Below, piece by piece: positions 1-8,328 of a DNA stretch of 17,627 nucleotides. Each line of letters begins with the position of its first letter. The stretch's first letter is position 1. The notes under the pieces are model-generated. The model worked only from the letters and a program-made list of their open reading frames with translations. It was not told where the DNA came from and searched no databases. The translations under genes and the position numbers were made by a program. Where the stretch lies: the NCBI GenBank assembly GCA_943704415.1, contig CALSCO010000268.1, forward strand, positions 1 to 17,627, in the 5' to 3' direction. This DNA comes from Parvularia atlantis. Its lineage: Eukaryota; Opisthokonta; Rotosphaerida.

Positions 1-132
1 CCCCCTCGTTTGCCGATGTACAGGCCAGGACAAGATAAATGAGACGGATGCGGGCAGGGCACGTTAGGGCGCGAGGGCGACGGAGCGCTGCAACCGCACT
101 CAGCCACGCTCGCACTCGGCCACGCTCGGCGC
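1..132. other. 3' flank of the NmrA-like gene, no gene seen
   Basis: This short stretch lies beyond the stop codon of the minus-strand NmrA-like gene and should hold its 3' untranslated region. It contains an imperfect repeat of GCCACGCTCG around positions 105-129. No coding potential is apparent. Confidence 0.5.
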
Positions 133-1482
133 TCAGACGCTGCCGGACTTGGCAAGCATGCCCCAGCGCGACTGCCAGTCGGTGTCGGCCAGGTAGTCCT
201 TAAGCGTCTTCATCTTGAGCGACTGGCACAGCTCTTGCGCGCGCGCCGTCGAGTCGGCGTCGATCATCTCGGGCGGGAAGTAGCCCTTCATCCCGATCAC
301 CTGGAACGCCTTGATCAGGTCGGGCAGGAAGCCCTTGTCGGCGGCCTCCTTGGACGTGAGCTGCTTGAACTGGCACGGCTTGCCCGTGACTGCGCGCGAC
401 GGTCAGTGTTGGTGGGCGGTAGTACGGGTGTGACGCGCACCCTCGCCGATCTCGCGCGCAATGTTCTCGGGCGTGATCATCTCCGAGTAGAACGGCAGGC
501 TGCGCGTCGTGCATGCACATGAGCTGGTTGGTGCACAAGCGGGCATGCGCTCGAGCACGCACGAGACGTCCTTGAACTTGCGCGGGTGCGCGATGATGTG
601 CGCGACCGCGGGGCCCTGTCACGCGCACCAGTCAGCCGCACGAAAGCAACCAACCGACCCGCGCACACACAATGTCGCGGATGTCGACGTACGGCACGGG
701 CGCGTCGCCCGGCGCGGGCACGGCGAAGATCGCGTGGTCCTTCTCGACGATCGGCGGCGCCCACTCGTACAGGTTCTGCCAGAACAGGCCCGGCATGATG
801 AACGTGGCCTTGCTGTGCGGGGCGTGAGCGCGGCATCAGGGGTGCGTGTGCGTGCGTGCCGCGCACGGGAAGTCGAGGCGGCGGATCTCGACCTCGATCT
901 GGGCCTTGTTGGTAAAGAACGGGATCTCAAACTGGCCGCCGCTGATCGCCGTCAGGTCCGGCAGCGAGCTGAAGACGATGTGCCGCACGCCGGCCTCGCG
1001 CATCGCCGTCGCCGCCGTCACGCCCTGCCCGGGCGCCGCGTCAGCACGAGGAGGAACGGCGCAACGACGATGCACCACGCACGTGCTTGACCTCGCTCTC
1101 GGGGCTCTCGACCGGCGTCGTGTACAGGAACGCCGCGTACGCGCCCTGGAACGCCTTGCCGAGCGTGTCGGGCTTGTCAAAGTCCATTTCGACCACCTCC
1201 AGGCCCTTGTCCTCGAGCTCCTGTCGCGACAGCGCGCGGCGTCAGCGTCAGCAAGGCGAGGCGGGCAGTGCGCAGCGCGCGCCTTGGTCATCTCGGGCTG
1301 GAAGCGCCGCACCGTGCCGCGCACGCTGTACTTGTTCTCGGCCAGCAGCGCGTCGGCCACGGCCTTGCCCTGCTTGCCCGTCACGGCGGCGACGACGACG
1401 ACTGCCCGCCGCAAGCGCGTCAGCCCAGCGATGCGACGGCGGCGCGGCGGCGCGGCGGCGCACCCGGCTTCTCGAGCACCAT
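133..1482 (-). CDS. NmrA-like family NAD(P)-binding protein (8 exons)
   Basis: Exons in transcript order: 1482-1464, 1401-1283, 1220-1083, 1024-867, 812-671, 615-563, 499-441, 389-133, giving 314 residues. All junction phases match. The N-terminus has the Rossmann motif VTGKQG (residues 13-18) followed by ALLAENKYSVRGTVRR. Later segments fit the atypical short-chain dehydrogenase (NmrA/HSCARG) fold: LEVVEMDFDKPDTLGKAF, REAGVRHIVFSSLPD, FIMPGLFWQNL and YVDIRDIG. The family binds NAD(P) and usually acts as a redox sensor or regulator rather than a dehydrogenase, in cytosol or nucleus; that role is inferred. The first glycine of the usual GxxGxxG is alanine (residue 12). The second intron must start with GC (1282-1281). 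The start was chosen because exon 1 (MVLEKP) joins directly to the first beta strand. It is transcribed divergently from the unknown gene at 1945. Confidence 0.85.
1221..1282 (-). other. GC-AG intron in the NmrA-like gene
   Basis: The reading frame and NmrA similarity break between the codons for MTK and ELEDKG. There is no GT at the required place; the intron starts GCGCGC, contains two CTGAC motifs and ends GACAG. Its 62 nt length is not a multiple of three, so it must be removed. Confidence 0.7.
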
Positions 1483-1944
1483 GTCAGCGAGCGCGCAGGC
1501 GGTGGCAGGGGGAGTGTCTGCGAAGTGCGCGCACCAACGGCCTGCGCAAGCCGATCGGACGTGACTCGCCGGTGACGGCGCGGTGACATCGCCCGAGGCC
1601 GCGCGGTGATCGTGTCAGACTTCACGTGACCAGATCTGGATCGAGCGCGCGGCGAGCTACGACGCGATCGTCCGGCAGCCGGCGGTGGACGTGCAGGTCG
1701 CGCCCGCGGTCGTGCGGCAGCCAGAGGGGTAGCGCAGCAAGGCCTGCGGCGCGGTCACAAAGAGCAGTGCGTGAGCGACGGCTGCACAGCGTCGTGCCGC
1801 TGCTGCCGCAACCGCACCACGTTCTGCTGCCTCCCTGTGCCCGTCGACTTGCGCCGTCGTGGTTCCGGTGCTACCGCTCTGTGTGTGGCGAGGTCAGATG
1901 GACTGTGTTCGGACGCAAAGCGCACCTGCCGCACACAGAGAGCG
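1483..1944. promoter_or_regulatory. Divergent intergenic region
   Basis: These 462 bases separate two divergently transcribed genes and should hold both promoters and 5' untranslated regions. The half nearer 1945 is less GC-rich than the coding parts. I see no recognisable TATA box, no RNA gene and no ORF with protein-family similarity; open frames crossing it look like GC-driven shadows. Confidence 0.5.
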
Positions 1945-2889
1945 ATGATCGAGGTCCGCCTGGACCGCGCGGTGGCGTCGCACGCCAAGTCGTCGCTGGC
2001 CTACTCGGCCGCGCTGCACAAGCTCTTCGTCGTGCCGCAGCGCGCCTTCCCGCTCACGGTCGTGGCCGCGCCCACGCCGTCGCCGTCGCAGTCGCCCTCG
2101 CCCGTCGCGCGCATCCGCGTCGCCCTCGTCTTCGAGAGCGACGGCAGCCTCGTTGAGCCCTGCGCGCTGCACGTCGCGCCCGATCGCCCTCGTCACGCCC
2201 TCACCCCGGGCACCGCCCACGCCCGCGCCGTCGCCCACACTCCCGACGGCGCCCTCCTTGTGCCCTTCGTCGCGCCCGAGACCGTCGTCGCCGTCGCCCT
2301 GCGCTGCTTCGGCTCGTGCGCCACCGTGCGCCGCCGCCCCACCGTCATCCGCATCACGCCTGAGGACGCCCGCGGCACGCCGCTCGCACCGTCCGCCACC
2401 ATCCCCGTCCGCGGCACGGCCCTCCCCGCACGCGAACGCGCCCAGGCCGAGCGCGCCCACGGCGGCGGCGGCGGCGGCGGCACGGGCCACACGACCCGAT
2501 CCACTCGCTCCTCGTCGTCGCCCGCCGCCGCACCCGCTCCGCCAGCTGCCGCGGACGACGCAGCCGCCGGCAGCTACACGCTGCACGTCGCCGACCGCGC
2601 CACCTACGACTTCCTCCTGCACGTCGTGCGCGGCCTCGACGCCCTGCGAGCTGGCCTCGGCGCCGCACCGCCGCCCCTCGCCCTCGCCCTCGCCCTCGCC
2701 CCGCAGACGTCCGACGCCGCCGCGCTGCTCCAACTGCAGCAGCAGCACCAGGCGCAGGCAGCCGCGACCGCGACCGCGACCGCGACGGGCCACTCGCGCA
2801 CGTCGTCGACGGCGACCGAGCAATCGCTCTTTGGCAACTCGCTCTCCCGCCCCGGCTCGTTCATCGACGGCAACACGGCGACACCAGGC

Positions 2890-2920
<31 letters not shown>

Positions 2921-3150
2921 CGGCAGCAGCAGCGGCGGCGGCGGCGCCGTGGACGCTCAGCACGGGCCTCACCGCGCCAGGACTCTCGTTCCTCCTCGGC
3001 GCGAGCGAGAGCGGCACGGGCGGCACACCGCTCTTTGGCAGCAGCTTCATCGGCGGCTCGTCGTCGTCTCAGGGCGACAACGAGGCAGCAGCAGCCGCGG
3101 ACGAGCGGCCCGCCGTCAAGCGCGCGAGGAGCGGGGCCACGCGCAAGTGA
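1945..3150 (+). CDS. Unrecognised Ala/Ser/Gln-rich protein, single exon
   Basis: A 401-residue frame, open without introns, which is unusual beside neighbours rich in introns. I do not recognise the family. Residues 1 to about 140 look like an ordered, beta-rich domain: hydrophobic strands alternate with charged turns (MIEVRLDRAVASHAKSSL, RIRVALVFESDGSLVEP, ALLVPFVAPETVVAVALRCF). A short ordered piece follows near residues 213-240 (YTLHVADRATYDFLLHVVRG). The rest is low complexity: glycine run, Gln-rich stretch, a nine-Ala/Thr/nine-Ala tract (316-334), two LFG-S motifs (LFGNS, LFGSS), and a basic tail (VKRARSGATRK) that could be a nuclear localisation signal. A nuclear or regulatory protein is a guess. 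The ATG at 1945 was chosen because the composition upstream changes to Cys-rich, non-coding-like sequence. The frame is open 174 bases further upstream without a better start. Confidence 0.7.
2890..2946 (+). repeat. GCA/GCG triplet array encoding polyalanine
   Basis: Nine GCA codons, one ACA, then GCG, three GCA and five GCG codons encode two nine-residue alanine runs split by a threonine in the unknown protein. At DNA level it contains a CAG-type array (eight consecutive CAG units from 2891), matching other CAG/CTG arrays in the window. Confidence 0.9.
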
Positions 3151-3203
3151 GCGCATGACGCGGCTTCTTCCAGGCGGCACACTCGCGCCGTGAGCACAAA
3201 GCA
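3151..3203. other. Tail-to-tail intergenic gap
   Basis: Only 53 bases separate the stop codons of the unknown plus-strand gene and the minus-strand phosphodiesterase, if the latter ends at 3204. Both 3' ends must share or overlap their polyadenylation sequences here. Confidence 0.5.
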
Positions 3204-6200
3204 TCATTTATGCGCCACCTCCCCCGCCGCCCCCGCCGCCCCCGCCGTCTGCTCGTCCGGCTGGCGTTTCCTTTTTGCTCGCGGTCAGCCACCCAAACCC
3301 ACAGCGCCCACACACGCCTGCGCGCACCGGTAGTACTCGAGGTTGTCGTAGGCGTGTTGGAGGATATGCGGCCGGTCGAGCTGCTCGGCAACGGGCTTGA
3401 AGATGGGCAGGCAGACGTACTGGATAAAGTTGACCTGGCTGGTGGCGACGCGGGGGCGCTCGCGGTCCTGTGCGCGCGTGCGTGTGAGCGCGAGGGTTGC
3501 CGTGCGCAGGCGCGTGCCATAAAGGGCGAGATGGTGAGGCCGCGGCGCTTCTCCTCGTCGCCCTGGCGGTAAAACTCCTCGGTGATGAGCGCGACCCACT
3601 TGTTGTAGACGGCGAGCCTGCCGGTTGCGATGAGTGTGCAGTGCGCGCACGGTGCTGGCGGACACAACGGTTTGCCCGGGTTGGAGACGTCGGCGCACTT
3701 GATGATCACTTGGAACACGAGCGTGAGGTCCTCGGCCCAGGTGAAGCCGAGGTTGCCGGCGCTGACCTGTGCGTGGGTGTAAGCCGAGCGAGGTGCCGGT
3801 GTGTCATGCTGTGGCGTGCCTTGGAGTTGAAGCTCGAGACGATGGCAAAGTGGCGCGACATGTCGGTGGCGAGGACGAGATCGATGATGATGCGGCGCGC
3901 CGTGTCCTGTCGGTGCTGTCAGCAGGCGTGCGGCCGTGCGAGTGCGGCGCGCGCACCTGGTCCTTCTGCGGGAGGTGCTCGAGCACGCTGTATTCGGGCG
4001 CGTACAGCAGTCTGAACGCTGCTTGTCGCGTGTTGAGCTGGTGGTGTGCGCAGGGTCATGCGCACCTTCGCACAGGTGGTGGTTCTCGAGCACGGCCTGG
4101 TCGTTGTAGAGCATGGCAAGGGGCGACTTGCACTTGACAAGGAACGAGTTAGTGAACCCTGCGCGTTACGCAGTGTCAGCCGCCGTCCGTGCGTACGCCG
4201 AGCGCGCACCCGGGTGGTCGACGTCGTGGCACGCCGCGGCGAAAAAGATCGCAAACTGGCCCAAGTACGAACGTGAGCACCGCAAGCACACCGCCACTGG
4301 TCGCGCACCTTCTCGACCGCGCTGAGCCGTTCCATGAGCGCCGGCTCGGACATGAGGTTGTGCAGCGTCTGGAGCACGTCGGCCGCGTGCATGCTGTTGT
4401 GGTCTGCACACGCGTCAGGCGCGCGCAGAACCACCACAACCGCGCACAGCAGACGTCGGGCCGGTAGCGCTTCTCGAGCGCGGTGATGAGCGCCGAGAGT
4501 TTGCCGACCTCCAGCCCGAGCTCGTCGATCAGGTGGTGCTCGTACGCGATCGTGAGGAAAAGGTGCTTGAGCAGCGGGCCCTCGGCCCGCTCGCGTAGCG
4601 CAAACACGTCAAACGACCAATCGGTGAAAGTCATGAGCAGCGCCGTCATGTCCCTGTGGCGCAGTGCGTGCGGCGGCGTCAGGCAACGTCACCCACCGGC
4701 ATCGCACGCACTGCGAGAGCGATGGCATGACCTCGGGGTGCGACGGGCGGCGCGACCCGCTCGGTGAACGCTCGCCCGCGATGTGCGACTTATGCCGCGG
4801 CGCGCTGGTGGCGCGCGCGTGCGAGCCGGCCTCGCTCGCAACGGCGTCCGTCAGGTGCACCTCGGTGCGCAGCCACGACTGGCCCGAGCGTGCACACGTG
4901 AGTGAGCAGGCGAGCACGCGCTGCATGCGCGCACGCACCATCGTGTCCGTGTCCATCGTTGACGACGCGCCTGAGAAGAGCTTGGGCGTGTACAAGTGGT
5001 CTATCGTGAGCAAGTCGATCACCTGTTCCAGCCATCAGCCACCACGAACGCACGCACGCCGCGCCCACGCACCCGGTTGACCGCGTCCACCTGCGCCGGC
5101 GTCGCGAGCGGGTCGACCGTGATGCGCTTGAGCAGCTCGGTTACCTGCTCGATCGGCGTCGACAGGTCGCCTTTGCGCTCGCTCTCGCTCGTCCCGCGCA
5201 GCCGCTCGACCTCTGCCTCAAGCTGCTGGTTCTCCTGCCGCAGCTGCAGCTGCCTGCGTGGCCGTGAGCAGCAACAACACACAACAGCTGCGCTGCGCAC
5301 TGCAGAAACTCGCGCCGCATGAGCCCCTCCTGGCTGATAAAGAACGCAAAAAAGACGAGCGTCGCGACGACGGCACCGCTCGTGTACACAGCGACCTCGG
5401 CATACTCGATCAGCTGCTAGCACAGTCAGCAGCAGCAGCGGCAGCCCGAACGCGTACGCACGTGCAGCGACGTCGCGAGCCACCACCACCACGCCGTCAC
5501 GGTCGCAAACGCAAAGCCCACGGCGAGCACGGCCGGCACGAGCCCGATTGACGAGAACAGGATCAGGCACAGGTCAAACAGGAACGTGAACATGGCGCGG
5601 TCCGGGTGCACGTACCGCAGGATCAAGTCCCCCTGCACGAATGCAGCGTGAGCATGAGTGACCGAGAGAGCAGCGAGACCCGTGAACGCACGCGGCCGCA
5701 GGCGAGCAGGTCGTTGATGATCATGCGGAACTCGCACACGGCCGTGAGCATGTACACGGCCGGCACGAGCGCGCCGACGGCCTTGTGGTAGTGCCGGTGC
5801 GTCGCAGGGAAGTAGGCAAAGACGAGCGTGCCGACGAGCACGCCAAAGAGCAGCAGCACCGCGGCGACCTGTCGAGGATTGCGTCGTGAGCACAGCACGA
5901 GCGGCGCGGGCGCGGCGCACCTTGCCCGGCGTGTACAGCGGGATGATGCCGCCGAGGTAGTGCACATTGTACAGCTGCAGGATCGCGCGCACGACGACCG
6001 CGATCATCTTGACGGCGCGGATGACGGTCAGCGAGCTCGCATAGTGCTCGGCGCGGTACGCGTCCTCTGCCACCTGCCGCGCGTCGTCAGCTGCCGCTGT
6101 TGCCGTTGTCGTTGCTGCTGTGCCGTGCGCACCGTGTCTTCAAAGGGCAGCGCCGCGGCCACGCCCTCGCGGTCCATCAGCCGATCGAGCGCCGGGTGCG

Positions 6201-6245
6201 ACGGTGCAGTGCCGAGCGACGCGCTCGACGGCTCGGCGCTGATCG

Positions 6246-6290
<45 letters not shown>

Positions 6291-6692
6291 TGCTGCTGGT
6301 CGTGTGGACGGACTCGTGTCCCGGCTCGCGAACGAGGACGCGGCGGCGGCGCGGCGGCTGCGTGTGCTCGCTCTCCATCTGCGAGACTTCTTTGTGGAAG
6401 CGCACGAACGACGACATCCGCCGGCGCAGCAGCGGCGGCTGGCGCAGCGCGGGCTGCTGCTGCTGTTGCTGCGGCTGCTGCTGTTGCTGCTGTGGTTGAG
6501 GCGCCTTGTTGAGCTGTGCGTGCGGCACGTCAGCAGCCGTCCTGTCCTCTTTCACTCGTAACGCACTTCGGTCTGCGACGATGGCTGCGACGCGCGCGAC
6601 GCCCGCCGGTCGCCCGGGCGCATCGGCGGCGCGCAGACAGGCGCTGCTGCTGCCGCGCCGGTGCTGCTGCCGGTGCTGGTGCTGCTGTCCAT
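3204..6692 (-). CDS. Multi-pass membrane class I 3',5'-cyclic nucleotide phosphodiesterase (19 exons)
   Basis: Exons: 6692-6567, 6513-6133, 6073-5921, 5868-5692, 5632-5462, 5416-5301, 5253-5073, 5022-4939, 4878-4712, 4653-4448, 4403-4309, 4255-4210, 4158-4066, 4018-3957, 3906-3820, 3766-3666, 3617-3518, 3467-3328, 3270-3204; 850 residues, phases consistent. A low-complexity N-terminus with Gln and Ser runs (1-160) precedes five or six hydrophobic segments (about 183-365), a coiled coil (LQLRQENQQLEAEVERL, about 377-393), a Ser-rich linker, and a PDE catalytic domain (about 520-825). The domain shows general acid His589, metal ligands His593, His629, Asp630 and Asp741, signature HDVDHPGFTNSF, ENHH, and the purine-binding Gln793. 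It should hydrolyse cAMP and/or cGMP at a membrane; substrate choice is not readable. The membrane part shows no rhodopsin retinal-lysine motif. The last intron is signal-based only; without it the protein ends at 3285. Confidence 0.85.
3271..3327 (-). other. Putative last intron of the phosphodiesterase gene
   Basis: After the codons for LEYY the sequence shows a consensus donor GTGCGCGC and a CTGAC 18 bases before an AAG acceptor. Splicing gives a C-terminal tail starting RKRQPDEQ and stopping at 3204. Read-through instead gives a short Gly/Cys tail with stop at 3285-3287. No family similarity decides between them. Confidence 0.5.
3468..3517 (-). other. GC-AG intron in the phosphodiesterase gene
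   Basis: The intron splits the conserved PDE motif ISPFM/DRERP exactly. It starts GCACGC directly after the ATG codon for the methionine and ends GCACAG. Its length of 50 shifts the frame if retained, and no GT lies at the junction. Confidence 0.75.
3767..3819 (-). other. GC-AG intron in the phosphodiesterase gene
   Basis: The junction SSFNSK/VSAGNLG follows the conserved ATDMSRHF motif. The intron starts GCACGC and ends GCACAG. Its 53 nt length would break the frame if retained, and no GT donor is available at the junction. Confidence 0.7.
6248..6283 (-). repeat. Triplet array (12 units) encoding polyserine in the phosphodiesterase
   Basis: Twelve perfect CTG units on the plus strand are read on the minus strand as AGC, giving a 12-serine run in the cytosolic N-terminal region of the phosphodiesterase. 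A second impure CTG/TTG array at about 6454-6496 encodes its two glutamine runs. Confidence 0.9.
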
Positions 6693-6900
6693 GTGATGCA
6701 GGCCATGTGCGCCCACGCGGCCCCCCGCTGACGTCGTGCTGACGCCACTGCACCGGGGTGCGCCGTGTGACGCGCGGAGGCGGCGCGGCCGATCTAGGCG
6801 GAGCTGGTGGTCGCCGCGAGCCGCGTGGGCGGGCAACCAGTCGATGGAAACACGAGACGGATGCGCGACAAACACAAAACAGCGCTTCGCGTGTCGCGAT
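6693..6900. promoter_or_regulatory. Promoter region of the phosphodiesterase gene
   Basis: These 208 bases lie upstream of the phosphodiesterase start and just after the stop of the small Ser/Pro-rich gene on the same strand. An out-of-frame ATG sits near 6704, about a dozen bases before the chosen start, and could act as an upstream start. No clear promoter motif was recognised. Confidence 0.4.
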
Positions 6901-7522
6901 TCACTTGCGCGTGCCGCGCTGTTCCCACTGCTGGCCGCCCGCAAACTTGTTGGTCGGCGGCGCGACGGCCGCGACCGGCGCGTGGCTGGTCGTGGCCCAC
7001 GACGCGGCGCCGCCGTACTTGGGCTTGTTGCCGGTCGAGTGCGACGTTGACGGCGAATGCGACGTTGACGGCGAGTGCGACGGCGCCGCGGGCGAGCGCA
7101 CGGGGCCCGAGTAGGACGAGGACGCGGCGGGCGAGGGGCTGTGGCGCGCGGGCGGGTGCGACACGCTCGACGACGATGGCGACGACGCGTGAGACGACGA
7201 GAGGTACGTCGGCTTGGTGACACTCGCGTCCGAGCTGCGCGCCGCGCTGCACGTGAGCCGCACGCGCCGCACAGCACAGCACGTGCGCCGCGCACCCGAG
7301 CTTGCTGCTGATCTGGCCCGAGGCGACCTTGGCGACGACATCCGGCGTGTGCTGCTTGGTCGCGCCCCAGCCGGCCGACGCGCCGTTGGCGCCGTAGGTG
7401 ACCTTGGTGTCGCTCTCGTTGTAGTGCTGGCGGTGCTTCGGCTTGTTCTTCTCGGCGAACGCCCAGCTCGGCTGCTCGCCGTACGTCGGCGGCGGCAGGC
7501 CGCTCTTCACAATCTCGCCCAT
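6901..7522 (-). CDS. Small Ser/Pro-rich protein of unknown function (2 exons)
   Basis: Exons 7522-7296 and 7246-6901 give 190 residues; the 49 nt intron has a GTGCGCGG donor and a GTGCAG acceptor. I do not recognise the family. The first 75 residues are charged and polar (EKNKPKHRQHYNESD, ATKQHTPDVVAKVASGQ) with scattered Trp and Tyr. The middle is Ser/Pro/His-rich with a short tandem repeat (SHSPSTSHSPSTSHS). The C-terminus ends GGQQWEQRGTRK. A motif of the form P-x-Y-G-xxx-SWA occurs near both ends (PTYGEQPSWAF and PKYGGAASWAT), suggesting an internal duplication or linear binding motif. There is no signal peptide or membrane segment. A CTGAC followed by CAACAG just upstream of the ATG hints at one more intron, in the 5' untranslated region or after an unseen upstream exon. 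Confidence 0.65.
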
Positions 7523-7849
7523 CGCGCTGTTGTCCCGCCGGGCGTGGTGGTCAGTGAGGGAGGCGGCGCGCGATGCACAGCCAGTACAACGAGCACGAGC
7601 AGTTAGTGATCAAAGTGTACAGTCGCCCAGCCTGACCAGAATGTGCCGCGCATCGGCGCGCCACAGGCCCGAACCCCAGTGCAGACAAGCAATCGTGCAA
7701 CAACACAGTGACTTCAAAAGGTGCCCGGGCGGGCGTGAGCGGCTAATGAGTCCAGTTCCTCCAGAGGGGCGGACGAACGGACTTAGACGCTGTTGACGTT
7801 CGCGCGCAAAGTGATCCGCTCGACCTCCGCATCCCGCTCAGCACATCGG
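7523..7849. promoter_or_regulatory. Intergenic region between VPS25 and the small Ser/Pro-rich gene
   Basis: These 327 bases should hold the VPS25 3' end and the promoter of the next minus-strand gene. On the minus strand, a GTGCATCG donor-like and a CTGAC...CAACAG acceptor-like sequence about 52 bases apart lie just before the ATG at 7522, suggesting a 5' leader intron. No RNA gene was seen. Confidence 0.4.
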
Positions 7850-8287
7850 TCAGAAGAACTTGACACCGGTCTCGCTGTCGACCTGGAAGATCTGCGCCTT
7901 GCCACGCTTCTGCAGCGCCTCGAGCGCGCGCAGCAGCATCGTCTCCTCGAGCTCGTGAAACGCCTCGCCCTCGCTGTCCTCACCGTGCCGCAGCTCGTAC
8001 AGCGTCACGACCGTGTTGTTCATGCCGCGCTTTTGCACCTGCCGTGCGCCGTGTGCCGTGCGCCGTGTGCGCGTCAGCCGGTCGTGTGCAGCGCAGTGCC
8101 GCTGCTGCGCGCGACGCACCCACGCGTCGATCAGCGACGCCCACTGCTCCGCCGTGCGCCAGATGATTAGGCAGCGCGCGCGCTTGTCGCCCTCCCATTG
8201 CGCATTGCCCTGGCTGACGAGCTGCTGGATAAACTCCCGCGCGAGCTCGAGGCTGACTCGTCCTGCGCGCGCCGTGCATCAGCGTGC

Positions 8288-8328
<41 letters not shown>

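Noticed and set aside
1894-3207. A 437-codon minus-strand open frame opposite the unknown gene
   Set aside because: It is Arg/Gly/Cys-rich, the antisense shadow of a GC-rich coding frame, and has no family similarity or splice structure; the plus frame has the better composition.
4879-4938. Possible retained, in-frame 60 nt segment in the phosphodiesterase gene
   Set aside because: It could be translated without a stop, but it has a consensus GTGCGTGC donor, a CTCAC motif and a CCAG acceptor, so I treat it as an intron. The choice is not proven by homology.
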